Part shown: positions 35,211-44,300 of the stretch, one piece after another
Numbering within the stretch: the first letter of the stretch is position 1
Layout of the letters: the number at the start of each line of letters is the position of its first letter
NCBI RefSeq assembly: GCF_003243465.1
Contig: NZ_QFQZ01000004.1
Span: 1 to 64,000, forward strand
Direction of reading: 5' to 3'
Length of the DNA: 64,000 nt
Source: Caulobacter segnis
GTDB taxonomy: Bacteria > Pseudomonadota > Alphaproteobacteria > Caulobacterales > Caulobacteraceae
Translations under genes and position numbers: made by a program
Notes under the pieces: model-generated
What the model saw: the letters and a program-made list of their open reading frames with translations, nothing else
Told to the model about the DNA's origin: nothing
Database searches by the model: none

Positions 35211-36805
35211 CAGTGAGCGTCCGACGGCGGAGGCGGCGCGCCCTTGGCGGGGGTGGCCAGCAGCGAGACGAAGGCCGCCAGCAAACACCCGATCGCCAGC
35301 AAGGTGAAGCTGTCGCCGAACGCCATCACGGTGGCCTGCTGCTCGAGCATGCCGCCGATGGCCTTGCGCGCCGCGCCGGCCGGGTCGGCGACCCCCAGCT
35401 GCATCATGCGCTCGGTCAGACCGGCCATCATGCCGGCGGTCGGGCCGCCCTGGGTCACCTTGGACGTCATGTCGTCGTAATAGAGCGCCGTCTGCTGGGT
35501 GATCGAGGTCGCCAGCAAGGCCAGGCCCACGGCGCCGCCGGTGTTGCGGGCCAGGTTCACGAGTCCCGAGGCGTTCTTGACCATGTGCGGCGGCAGGGTG
35601 CTCATCGTCACCTGCTGGGTGGCGATCATGGCGATCATCACGCCCACGCCGCGGCAGGCCTGCACCCCGGCGAACTCCCAGAAGCCCCAGTCCTTGGTGA
35701 CGCCATGGGCCATGTACATGCCCCAGGCAGCCAGCAGGAAGCCCAGGCACATCGGCACGCGCGGGTCGGTCTTTCGGACGAGGCGGCCGGCGATCGGGCC
35801 GGTCAGGAACATCGACAGGCCCGAGACGATCATGGTGGTGCCGACCTCGGACGCCGAATAGTGGCGCACCCGGCCCAGGAACTGCGGCAGCAGGAAGGTG
35901 CCGCCGAACAGGCTGGCGCCGGACACCGCGGTCATCAGCACGCCGACCGTGAAGTTGCGGTTCGAGAACGCCCGCAGCTCGACGATCGGGTTCTTGTAGG
36001 TCAGCTGCCGCCAGACGAAGAGCGCGCCGCCGATCACCGCGGTGACCGTCAGCCAAAGGATCGAGGTGTCGTCGAACCAGTCGTCCTTGGCGCCTTCCTC
36101 CAGCACGTACTGCATGCTCATCAGGAAGACGGCCATGACGCCCAGGCCGAACCAGTCGAAGCCCTTGGCGAGACTGGGGTCGCCCTTGTCGAAGTCGCCC
36201 CAGCGATACACGCCGAACAGGACGAGCAGGCCGGTCGGCACGTTGATGAAGAACAGCCAGCGCCAGGACAGGGCCTCGGTCAGGTGGCCGCCCAGGGTCG
36301 GGCCGACGGTCGGGGCCAGGGTGACGATCAGGCCCATGATCACGCTGGCCGTCACGCGCCGCTCGGGCGGGAAGGCCGTGAAGGCCACGGCGAACACGGT
36401 CGGGATCATCGCCCCGCCGATGAAGCCCTGCAGCGCCCGCGTCAGGATCATCATGTCGATCGACGACGACAGGCCCGTCAGCACGCTCATGACGATGAAG
36501 CCCAGGCACGAGGCCAGGTACAGGCGCTGGGTGCCCCAGAGGCGTGAGAGGTACCCCGACAGCGGGATCATCACGACCTCGGGGATCAGATAGGCGGTCT
36601 GGATCCAGCTGATCTGGTCGGTGCTGGCCCCGACCCCCGCCTGGATCTGCGGCAGCGAGGCCGCGACGATCTGGATGTCCAGGATGGCCATGAACTGGCC
36701 GATGACCATGGCCCCGAAGCCGAGGAACAGCTTGGTCCAGTCGACTTCGGGCTTGGCCGGCGGCGCGATGGGCGCCGGTGCGGCGGGGAGGGCGGCGTCG
36801 GTCAT
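35210..36805 (-). CDS. DHA2 family MFS drug efflux permease (EmrB/QacA type)
   Basis: A 531-residue transporter with 14 hydrophobic helices. Markers are MAILDIQIVAASLPQI in helix 1 (the DHA2 motif with D), WIQTAYLIPEVVMIPLSGYLSRLWG, ALQGFIGGAMIPTVF and VGPTLGGHLTEALSWRWLFFINVPTG (antiporter motif C and the RW-FFINVPTG segment). It works with the HlyD/EmrA adaptor and an outer-membrane channel to expel hydrophobic drugs. It starts 14 bases after the adaptor gene stop. Confidence 0.95.
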   Translation of the reverse strand: MTDAALPAAPAPIAPPAKPEVDWTKLFLGFGAMVIGQFMAILDIQIVAASLPQIQAGVGASTDQISWIQTAYLIPEVVMIPLSGYLSRLWGTQRLYLASCLGFIVMSVLTGLSSSIDMMILTRALQGFIGGAMIPTVFAVAFTAFPPERRVTASVIMGLIVTLAPTVGPTLGGHLTEALSWRWLFFINVPTGLLVLFGVYRWGDFDKGDPSLAKGFDWFGLGVMAVFLMSMQYVLEEGAKDDWFDDTSILWLTVTAVIGGALFVWRQLTYKNPIVELRAFSNRNFTVGVLMTAVSGASLFGGTFLLPQFLGRVRHYSASEVGTTMIVSGLSMFLTGPIAGRLVRKTDPRVPMCLGFLLAAWGMYMAHGVTKDWGFWEFAGVQACRGVGVMIAMIATQQVTMSTLPPHMVKNASGLVNLARNTGGAVGLALLATSITQQTALYYDDMTSKVTQGGPTAGMMAGLTERMMQLGVADPAGAARKAIGGMLEQQATVMAFGDSFTLLAIGCLLAAFVSLLATPAKGAPPPPSDAH

Positions 36806-36819
36806 GACGCGTCCGCCGT

Positions 36820-37917
36820 CTAGCGGTCCACGCCCTGGCGGGCGACTTGCGGCGAGCTCTGGCCGGCCTCGGCGAACGAGGGACCCGAGCGATCGCGGAC
36901 GTCGATCTTGACCTCGACCGAGAGGCCCGGACGCAGGGCCGCGCCCAGCTGGCTGCGGTCGACGGCGATCTTCACCGGCAGGCGCTGGGTGATCTTGGTG
37001 AAGTTGCCGACCGCGTTCTCGACCGGGATCAGGGCGAACTCCTGGCCGGTGGCCGGCGCGAAGCTGTCGACCTTGCCGACGATCTTCTGCTTGCCGAAGG
37101 CGTCGGCCTTGATCTCGACCGGCTGGCCGACGCGGATGCGGGCGACCTGGGTCTCCTTGAAGTTGGCGACGATATAGGCCTGGCCCAGCGGCACGACCGA
37201 CATCAGGGCCACGCCCGGCTGGACCAGCTGGCCCGGACGCACCGAGCGGGCGCCGACCACGCCGGCGACCGGCGCGCGGATCACCGTCCGCTCCAGGTTC
37301 AGCTTGGCCTGCTCGACGGCGGCGTGGGCGGCGGCGGCCTGGGCCACGGCCTGGGCCTTGGCCGAGCCCAGCGATTGGGCGGCGCGGCGCTCGGCCTCGA
37401 GCGCGGCCTGGGCGCTGGCGACGCCGGCGGCGGTCTGGGTGGCGGCGGCGCGCTCGGTCTGGACCTTCTGCTGCGAGACCCAGCCCTGCGTGGCCAGGCT
37501 GTTGTAGCGGTCGAGGTCGGCCTTGGCCCGGCTGGCGTCGGCCTGGGCGCTGGTCACGCCGGCGGCCCGCTGGGCGATCACGGCTTGCTCCAGGCTGTTC
37601 TTGTCGTCGATCGCGCGGACGGCGGCGTCGGCGGCGCTGGCGTTGGCGATCGCCTGGTCGACGATGGCCTGGAAGGTCGAGGGGTCGATCTTGGCCAGCA
37701 CCTGGCCGGGCTCGACCCGCTGGTTGTCGGCCACCAGCACCTCGGCCACATATCCGGAGACCTGCGGACTGATCTGCACGGTGTCGGCCTGGACGAAGGC
37801 GTTGTCGGTGCTCTCGAAGCGCTGCTTGTCCAGGAACCACAGGGTTCCGCCGACCACGACGGCGATCACGACGGCCCCGCCGATGATCATCGGGACCAGC
37901 TTCTTCTTTTGCGCCAT
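36820..37917 (-). CDS. HlyD/EmrA family periplasmic adaptor of efflux pump
   Basis: A 365-residue membrane fusion protein. A basic start (MAQKKK) precedes one membrane helix. The lipoyl halves flank a long alpha-helical hairpin (about residues 85-200) rich in Ala and Gln. Signature text: STDNAFVQADTVQISPQVSGYVAEVLV at the N-terminal lipoyl half and TVIRAPVAGVVGARSVRPGQLV at the C-terminal half. It bridges the MFS permease and an outer-membrane channel not in this window. It is the first gene of the operon. The start at 37917 is preferred over upstream ATGs that would put the operator inside the coding sequence. Confidence 0.93.
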   Translation of the reverse strand: MAQKKKLVPMIIGGAVVIAVVVGGTLWFLDKQRFESTDNAFVQADTVQISPQVSGYVAEVLVADNQRVEPGQVLAKIDPSTFQAIVDQAIANASAADAAVRAIDDKNSLEQAVIAQRAAGVTSAQADASRAKADLDRYNSLATQGWVSQQKVQTERAAATQTAAGVASAQAALEAERRAAQSLGSAKAQAVAQAAAAHAAVEQAKLNLERTVIRAPVAGVVGARSVRPGQLVQPGVALMSVVPLGQAYIVANFKETQVARIRVGQPVEIKADAFGKQKIVGKVDSFAPATGQEFALIPVENAVGNFTKITQRLPVKIAVDRSQLGAALRPGLSVEVKIDVRDRSGPSFAEAGQSSPQVARQGVDR

Positions 37918-37978
37918 GAACCAAACCCCAGACAGCGTGAGCGCGCCCGATAGAGCCATCGGACCGGCGCGACAAGCG

Positions 37979-38008
37979 GATAAATGGACGCAGTCGTCCA
38001 AAAATCAA
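37979..38008 (-). promoter_or_regulatory. Efflux operon promoter with overlapping TetR operator
   Basis: On the minus strand, TTGATT (complement of 38003-38008) and TTTATC (complement of 37979-37984) form a plausible -35/-10 pair with an 18-base spacer. The spacer contains the palindrome TGGACGCAGTCGTCCA at 37985-38000 (6-base arms, 4-base centre). An operator filling the space between the promoter boxes is classic for TetR-type repression. It lies 62 bases upstream of the adaptor ATG. Confidence 0.72.
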
Positions 38009-38154
38009 CGGCGGTCCGAAGAAGTTTTTGCGTCGGACGCCGAAAGCCTCGCCGCGGGCAAACGCAGTCGGCGCGCGAAAGCTCCACCGGCTGGTGAACC
38101 GGAGCGCCTCAGGATCGTTGAGAGCCTTGGCGAGACCAGGCCAAGGAGGTCCCG

Positions 38155-38286
38155 ATGAACGCCCAGCGACCGGCGCAGCGCCCCTGCCTGGAACTTGTCC
38201 GTCCCCTGCTGTGGCTGGCCGCCGCGGCGTTCGCGGCGGGGTTTGGCGGCTATCTGGCCGTGGCGGGCCGCGCCCTGGGGCTTTAG
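38155..38286 (+). CDS. Small single-helix membrane protein (43 residues)
   Basis: An ATG at 38155 lies 4 bases after a perfect AAGGAGGT ribosome-binding site (38143-38150). The 43 residues read MNAQRPAQRPCLELVRP, then one hydrophobic helix (LLWLAAAAFAAGFGGYLAV), then AGRALGL and stop. The stop overlaps the dut stop on the opposite strand. I do not recognise a family. The ideal ribosome site, clean charge-helix-charge pattern and lack of conflict with neighbours support a real gene that ordinary length cut-offs would miss. Confidence 0.6.
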   Translation: MNAQRPAQRPCLELVRPLLWLAAAAFAAGFGGYLAVAGRALGL

Positions 38287-38750
38287 ACCCCGGTCGAACC
38301 GAAGCCGCCGGCGCCGCGATCGGTCTCGTCCAGGTCCGCGACCTCGACCAGCGGCCATTGCGGCGCGGCGGCGATCACGCCCTGGGCGATGCGGTCGCCG
38401 CGGCGGATCGTGAAGTCCTCCTCGCCCAGATTGATCAGCAGCACGCAGACCTGGCCGCGATAGTCGCTGTCGACCGTGCCCGGGGCGTTGACCACCGTGA
38501 CGCCGTTCTTGAAGGCCAGACCCGAGCGCGGCCGCACCTGCATCTCGTAGCCGTCGGGCACCGCCACCGAGAAGCCGGTCGGGGCCATGCAGCGCGCGCC
38601 GGGCTTCAGCACGATCGGCTCCTCTTCCGGCACCGCGGCCCGCAGGTCGAAGCCCGCCGCGCCCGCCGTGGCGTAGGCCGGAACCGGCAGGTCGGCGTTG
38701 CCTTCCCAGCGCTTGAAGCGGATGGCGAGACCGGCGGGGATGGCGGACAT
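38283..38750 (-). CDS. dut: Deoxyuridine 5'-triphosphate nucleotidohydrolase (dUTPase)
   Basis: A 155-residue trimeric dUTPase that hydrolyses dUTP to dUMP. The five family motifs are visible: AGFDLRAA, PRSGLAFKNGV (motif 2, with RSGLA), GTVDSDYRGQVCVLLINL (motif 3), RRGDRIAQGVI (motif 4) and RGAGGFGSTGV at the very C-terminus (motif 5). The start is MSAIPAGLAIRFKRW. In many relatives dut is near coaBC, as here. Confidence 0.97.
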   Translation of the reverse strand: MSAIPAGLAIRFKRWEGNADLPVPAYATAGAAGFDLRAAVPEEEPIVLKPGARCMAPTGFSVAVPDGYEMQVRPRSGLAFKNGVTVVNAPGTVDSDYRGQVCVLLINLGEEDFTIRRGDRIAQGVIAAAPQWPLVEVADLDETDRGAGGFGSTGV

Positions 38751-38828
38751 GCGGACGGTTCCTGTTCTGGCGTCAGCACGCCTGTAGCCGATTTGCCGGG
38801 GTCGAGGCCAGGGCCGGGCGGCGCCCGA

Positions 38829-39968
38829 TCAGGCCAGGACCGGCAGGCGCACGATGAAGGCGCTGCCCTGGTTCTCGCCGGCGCTTTCCACCCGGATCGT
38901 CCCGCCGTGCAGATCGACCAGCTGCTTGACCAGCGCCAGGCCGATGCCCAGCCCGCCCTGCGACTTGCCCAGGTGATCCTCGACCTGGGCGAAGATCTCG
39001 AAGATCTTGGTCTGCATCTCGGCGGGAACCCCCACCCCGGTGTCCGACACGGTGATCGTCGCCCAGCCGTCGGAGACGACGGTGGTCAGGGCGACCTTGC
39101 CGCCCGTGGGCGTGTACTTGGCGGCGTTGTTGAGCAGGTTGGAGACGATCTGGGCCAGGCGCGTGTGGTCGGCGTCCATCCAGACCGGCTCGGTCGGCAG
39201 CTCGGTGACGAAGGCGTGGCCGCCCGCCTCGATATTGTGCTGGCTGGCGTCGATCGCCGCGCCCAGGACCTCGCCCAGCTCGACCCGCGCCTTCTTCAGC
39301 ACGATCTTGCCCTGGCTGACCCGCGACACGTCCAGCAGGTCGTCAACCAGGTGCGTCAGGTGGTCCAGCATCCGGTCCATACGGGACCGGATGTCCTGGG
39401 CCCGCTCGGGCGGGATGTCCTTGTTCAGCAGGTGCAGGCCGCCGCTGAGCGCCGCCACCGGGTTGCGCAGCTCGTGGGCCAGCACCGCCAGGAAGCTGTC
39501 CTTGTGGCGATCGGCGCGCCGCAGGGCCTGGGCGGCGGCCTCCAGCTCGTCGCGCTGCAGCTCGATCTGCCGGCGCTGCTGGTAGAGGTCGAAGAAGACA
39601 TTGGCCTTGCTTCGCAGCATGTGGGCCTCGATCGGCTTCTGGATGAAGTCGACCGCGCCGGCCTCGTAGCCCCGGAAGCGGCGCTGGCTGCTGGCCGCCC
39701 CGGCGGTGACGAAGATGATCGGAATGTGCCGCGCGCGTTCGCTGCCGCGCATGAACTCGGCCAGCTCGAAGCCGTCCATGCCGGGCATCTGCACGTCCAG
39801 CAGCGCCAGGGCCACCTCATGCTCCAGCAGCAGTTCGAGCGCCTCCTCGCCCGACCGCGCCTTCAGGCATCGCAGGTCGTCGCGCTGCAGCAGGGCCTCG
39901 AGCGCCAGCAGGTTCTCTTCCAGATCATCGACCAGCAGGACGTTGATCGGCGTGTCCGCGGTGTTCAT
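38829..39968 (-). CDS. Receiver-histidine kinase protein (REC-HisKA-HATPase)
   Basis: A 379-residue soluble two-component protein. Residues 1-125 form a receiver domain with phospho-acceptor D58 (LALLDVQMPGMDG) and a conserved lysine in IQKPIEA. After a coiled-coil helix (about 125-150) comes a HisKA domain with H165 (LAHELRNPV) and a C-terminal ATPase with NLLNNAAKYTP (N box), VSDTGVGVP (G1), FAQVE and GLGIGLALVKQLVDLHGG. Placing the receiver first suggests that phosphorylation switches the kinase. It is the last gene of the operon, and its ATG overlaps the cheB stop by 4 bases. It contains no membrane segment. Confidence 0.93.
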   Translation of the reverse strand: MNTADTPINVLLVDDLEENLLALEALLQRDDLRCLKARSGEEALELLLEHEVALALLDVQMPGMDGFELAEFMRGSERARHIPIIFVTAGAASSQRRFRGYEAGAVDFIQKPIEAHMLRSKANVFFDLYQQRRQIELQRDELEAAAQALRRADRHKDSFLAVLAHELRNPVAALSGGLHLLNKDIPPERAQDIRSRMDRMLDHLTHLVDDLLDVSRVSQGKIVLKKARVELGEVLGAAIDASQHNIEAGGHAFVTELPTEPVWMDADHTRLAQIVSNLLNNAAKYTPTGGKVALTTVVSDGWATITVSDTGVGVPAEMQTKIFEIFAQVEDHLGKSQGGLGIGLALVKQLVDLHGGTIRVESAGENQGSAFIVRLPVLA

Positions 39969-40540
39969 GGGGTTCCCAAACTCGACAGGTAGGACGCGAT
40001 CGCGTCCAGGGTCATGACCGAAGCGGTCGGGCAGGCTTGCAGGGCGGCGTCGGGCATGGCCGTGGCGTAGGCTTCGGCCCGATCCTGGATGATGGCCACC
40101 CCGCCCGCCTCGACCACCGCCTTCAGTCCGGCGGCGCCGTCGTGATTGGCGCCCGACAGCACGACGCCGACCAGGCCCGCCCCGAAGGCGTCGGCGGCGC
40201 TCTCGAACAGGACGTCGATCGAGGGGCGCGAATAGTTGACGTGCTCCTCCGTCGACAGGGCCAGATGGCCGGTCGTCTCCACCAGCAGGTGATAGTCGGA
40301 GGGGGCGAAATAGACGCCGCCGCCGACAAGCGGTTCCTTGTCCTCGGCCTCCTTGACGGCCAGGCGGCATTTGGTCCGCAGCAACGGGACCAGGACGTTG
40401 TCGCGGTCCGGCGGCACGTGGACGACCACCAGCACCGGCAGCGGGAAGCTGGCCGGCAGCGCCGGCAGCACCGCCAGCAAGGCCTGGACCGCGCCGGCCG
40501 AGGCGCCGATCGCGACCGCCGTGGCCGGGGACCGGCTCAT
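39965..40540 (-). CDS. Stand-alone CheB-type methylesterase
   Basis: A 191-residue CheB_methylest domain without the usual N-terminal receiver. The serine hydrolase signs are IGASAGAVQALLAVL (S near residue 14), PVLVVVHVPPDRDNVL, a PSDYHLLVE segment and the catalytic aspartate region VVLSGANHDGAAGLKAV. It should demethylate glutamates in a receptor-like partner, but no methyl-accepting protein is encoded in the window. It overlaps its upstream neighbour cheR (ATGA at 40537-40540). Confidence 0.92.
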   Translation of the reverse strand: MSRSPATAVAIGASAGAVQALLAVLPALPASFPLPVLVVVHVPPDRDNVLVPLLRTKCRLAVKEAEDKEPLVGGGVYFAPSDYHLLVETTGHLALSTEEHVNYSRPSIDVLFESAADAFGAGLVGVVLSGANHDGAAGLKAVVEAGGVAIIQDRAEAYATAMPDAALQACPTASVMTLDAIASYLSSLGTP

Positions 40541-41358
40541 GGCTCGCGCCTCTGGTAGATCTTCTCGGCGCCCGCGAACTCCACGAAGGCCGGGGCGTGG
40601 GCCGAGAAGCGCAGGCTCTCCTTGGAGCCCAGACCGAGGAACCCCTTGCGCGCCAGGGACTCGCGGAAGAGGCCGATCGCCCGGTCCTGCAGCGGACGAT
40701 CGAAATAGATCATCACGTTGCGGCACGAGATCAGGTGCATCTCGGCGAACACCGCGTCGGTGACCAGGCTGTGGTCGGAGAACACCACCCGGTTGCGCAG
40801 CGACTTGTCGAAGACCGCCCGCCCATAGGCCGCCGTATAGTAGTCGGACAGCGAGGACTTGCCCCCCGACGCCTGGTGGTTCTGGGTGAACTTGCGGATC
40901 CGGTCCAGGGCGTAGATCCCGGCCTCGGCCGCCGCCAGCGCCTCGGGATTGATGTCGGTGGCGTAGAAGATCGTCCGGTCGTACAGCCCTTCCTCGCGGA
41001 ACAGGATGGCCAGCGAATAGACCTCCTCGCCCGTGCTGCAGCCGGCGATCCACACCTTCAGCGACGGATAGGTGCGCAGGTGCGGCAGCACTTTCTCGCG
41101 CAGCGCCCGGAAGTAGGACGGGTCGCGGAACATCTCGCTGACCTGCACGGTGAGGAAGTCCAGCAGGCGCGGCAGCATGGCCGGATCGTGCAGGACGCGA
41201 TCCTGCATGGCCGAAACCGACGCAAAGCCCAGCTGGGTCCGCGCCTGGATCAGGCGACGCTTGATCGACGCCCGCGCATAGTGGCGGAAGTCGTAGTGAT
41301 AGCGCTGGTAGAGCGCCTCCAGCAGCAGCTGGATCTCGAGGTCCTCGATCTCCGACAC
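40537..41358 (-). CDS. CheR-type protein-glutamate methyltransferase
   Basis: A 273-residue SAM-dependent methyltransferase. The N-terminal CheR_N helix bundle (LLLEALYQRYHYDFRHYARASIKRRL) is followed by the methyltransferase domain with VSEMFRDPSYFRALREKVLP, VWIAGCSTGEEVYSLAI (SAM site), IFYATDINPEALAAAE and LISCRNVMIYFDRPLQ. GTG 41358 is the start, 3 bases after the upstream kinase. Together with CheB and two kinases it forms a sensory module rather than a chemotaxis operon, since CheA, CheW and a receptor are absent. Confidence 0.93.
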   Translation of the reverse strand: MSEIEDLEIQLLLEALYQRYHYDFRHYARASIKRRLIQARTQLGFASVSAMQDRVLHDPAMLPRLLDFLTVQVSEMFRDPSYFRALREKVLPHLRTYPSLKVWIAGCSTGEEVYSLAILFREEGLYDRTIFYATDINPEALAAAEAGIYALDRIRKFTQNHQASGGKSSLSDYYTAAYGRAVFDKSLRNRVVFSDHSLVTDAVFAEMHLISCRNVMIYFDRPLQDRAIGLFRESLARKGFLGLGSKESLRFSAHAPAFVEFAGAEKIYQRREP

Positions 41359-41361
41359 GCC

Positions 41362-44300
41362 CTACCTCGGCATCCAGACGCGGACCAGCGACAGCAGTTT
41401 GTCGACGTCGATCGGCTTGGCCATGTAGTCGTTGGCTCCGGCCTCGATGCAGCGCGCCTGGTCGTCGGGCATGGCCTTGGCCGTGAGCATCAGGATCGGC
41501 AGCTTCGACCAGCGCGGATCGTCGCGGATCGTACGGGTGGCCGTCAGGCCGTCCATCACCGGCATCATCACGTCCATCAGGACCAGATCGATCCCCTTGG
41601 CCGGGTCCTGCGCCGCGCGGCCCAGGGCGTCGATCGCCTCCTGGCCGTTGCGGGCGATCTCGACCACGGCCCCGCGCGGCTCCAGCACGTTGGTCAGGGA
41701 GTAGACGTTGCGGATGTCGTCCTCGACCACCAGGATCCGACGGCCTTCCAGCACCGCGTCGCGGTTGCGCGCCTTCTGGATCATCTTCTGCTGCTCGGGC
41801 GGCAGCGCCGAGACCACCTGGTGCAGGAACAGCGAGACCTCGTCCAGCAGCCGCTCGGGAGACTTGGCCCCCTTGATGATGATCGAGCTGGAATAGCGGC
41901 GCAGGCGCTGCTCGTCGTCGGCCGACAGGTCGTGGCCGGTATAGACGATCACCGGCGGGAAGGCGTGCTCGCCGTCCTGGCTCAGCGTCTCCAGCAGCGA
42001 ATAGCCCGAGGCGTCGGGCAGGGTCAGGTCCAGCACCATGCAGTCGAAGGTCTCGCGCCGCAGGGCGTCCAGGCACTCGGCCGCCGTGCCGACACCGACC
42101 GTCTCGACCTCGCCCGAGGACAGCAGCCGGCCCAGCGCGTCGCGCTGCACCGCGTCGTCCTCGACGATCAGCACGCGCCGCACCGTGCTGGCCAGCTTGG
42201 CCTCCAGGGTCTTGAGCACCTCGGCCAGGTCGTCGCGCTTGACCGGCTTGAGCATGTAGCCGATCGCGCCCAGCGACAGGGCCGTCTGGCTGTGATCCTC
42301 GGCCGAGATGACGTGGATCGGGATGTGGCGGGTGGCGTCGTCGCGCTTCAGCCGATCCAGGACCAGCAGGCCGGACTCGTCGGGCAGGCCGACGTCCAGC
42401 ACCACGGCGCTGGGCTTGAACTCGCGGGCCAGCTTCAGGGCCTCCTCGGCCGTGCTGGCCACCAGGCACTGGAAGCCGAGCTCGCGCGAGAGATCGCGGA
42501 CGATGCCGGCGAACCGATCGTCGTCCTCGACCACCAGCAGGACGCGCCGGGCGCCCTGCGCCTGCTCGCGATCATCCTCGACGGTCGTGGTCCGCGCGAT
42601 CCGCTTGGGGCGGGCCGGGGCCGGGGCGGCCGGCGCCTCGGCCAGCCGCGGCGGCTCGCGCGGGGCGATGCGGGACGGGTCGTAGGCCTGCGGAATGGTG
42701 ATGGTGAAGGTGCTGCCTTCGCCGGGCCGGCTCTCCAGGCCGATCGTCCCGCCCAGCAGACGCGTAAGCTGCCGGCTGATCGAGAGCCCAAGGCCGGTGC
42801 CGCCGTACTTGCGGCTGATGGTGCCGTCGGCCTGGCGGAAGGCTTCGAAGATCGCCTCCTGCTGCTCGCGCGAGACCCCGATACCGGTGTCAACGACCGA
42901 GAACGCGATGCTCTTGTCGCCGGCCGGAACGATCTTCAGCCGCACGCCGCCTTTCTCGGTGAACTTGAAGGCGTTGGAGAGCAGGTTCTTCAGCACCTGC
43001 TCCAGGCGCTGGCGGTCGGTCTCGATCACCTTCGGCGCGCCCTCGGCGACCTCGATCGCGAAGTCGAGGCCGCGGCTGTCGGCGACCGGACCGAACAGCT
43101 GGCGCAGGTCGGTCGTCAGCCGTTGCAGCGACACGCTCTCGGGGCGCACCTCGACGTGGCCGGCCTCGATCTTCGACAGGTCCAGGATGTCGTTGATCAG
43201 GTTCAACAGGTCGTTGCCCGACGACTCGATCGTCTGGGCGAACTTCACCTGCTCGGCCGAGAGGTTGCCGTTGGGATTGTCGCTGAGCAGCTTGGACAGG
43301 ATCAGCAGCGAGTTGAGCGGCGTGCGCAGCTCGTGGGACATGTTGGCCAGGAAGTCGGACTTGTACTGGCTGGCCTGCTCCAGCTCGCGGGCCTTCAGCG
43401 TCACGGCCGCGCTGGTTTGTTCCAGCTCGTCGCGCTGGGTTTCCAGCAGCTGGGCCTGCTCCTCCAGCTGGCTGTTGGTCTGCTCCAGCTCGGCCTGCTG
43501 CTGCTCCAGCCGCGTCTGGGATTCCTTCAGGGCGCGGCCCTGCTCCTCGAGCTCCTCGTTGGAGACGCGCAGCTCCTCGCTCTGGACCTGCAGCTCCTCG
43601 GACTGGCGCTGGGTTTCCTCCAGGGTATCCTGCAGCTCGGCGCGGTAGCGGGCCGAGCGCAGCGCGATCCCGATCGTGCCGCCGACCTCGTTCAGCAGCT
43701 CCAGCACGCGGTCGTCCACCGGGTGCAGGAAGCCCAGCTCGATCACCGCATTGACGACGCCGTCGGCCTTGGTCGGCACGATCACCAGGTGCTTGGGCTT
43801 GTCCTGGCCCAGGGCCGAGCCGACCGTGATGTAGCCGTCCGGTACGTCGCGGATGACCGTCGCCTGGCCCTCGGCCGCGACCTTGCCCAGCAGGCCTTCC
43901 TTCAGGCTGAAGCGCTCGGGCGTCTGGGCGTCGGCGGGGATGCCCAGGCTGGCGGCGCGATAGAACTGGCCGCCGTGGCCCTTGAACAGGGCGCCGGCCT
44001 GGAAGCCCAGATACTGCGACAGGAAGGCCAGGATGTTGTCGGCCAGCATCTCGACCGAGACATCGCCGATCGTCGCCGAGGACAGGCCGACCTGGCCGGC
44101 TTGCAGCCATTCTTCCCGCGCTTGGGCCCGGGCGGCGCGGCGGATCAGGTAGAACACTACCAGGGTCAGAACGCCGCCCAGCAGGCTGGCCAGCACGCCG
44201 CTGAACAGGGCGGTGTCGTAGGCCGAGCCCATCGCCGTCAGGCGCAGGGCGCGCAGGCGACTCTCCTCCTGCCGCATCACACGCACCTGCTCGCGAATGG

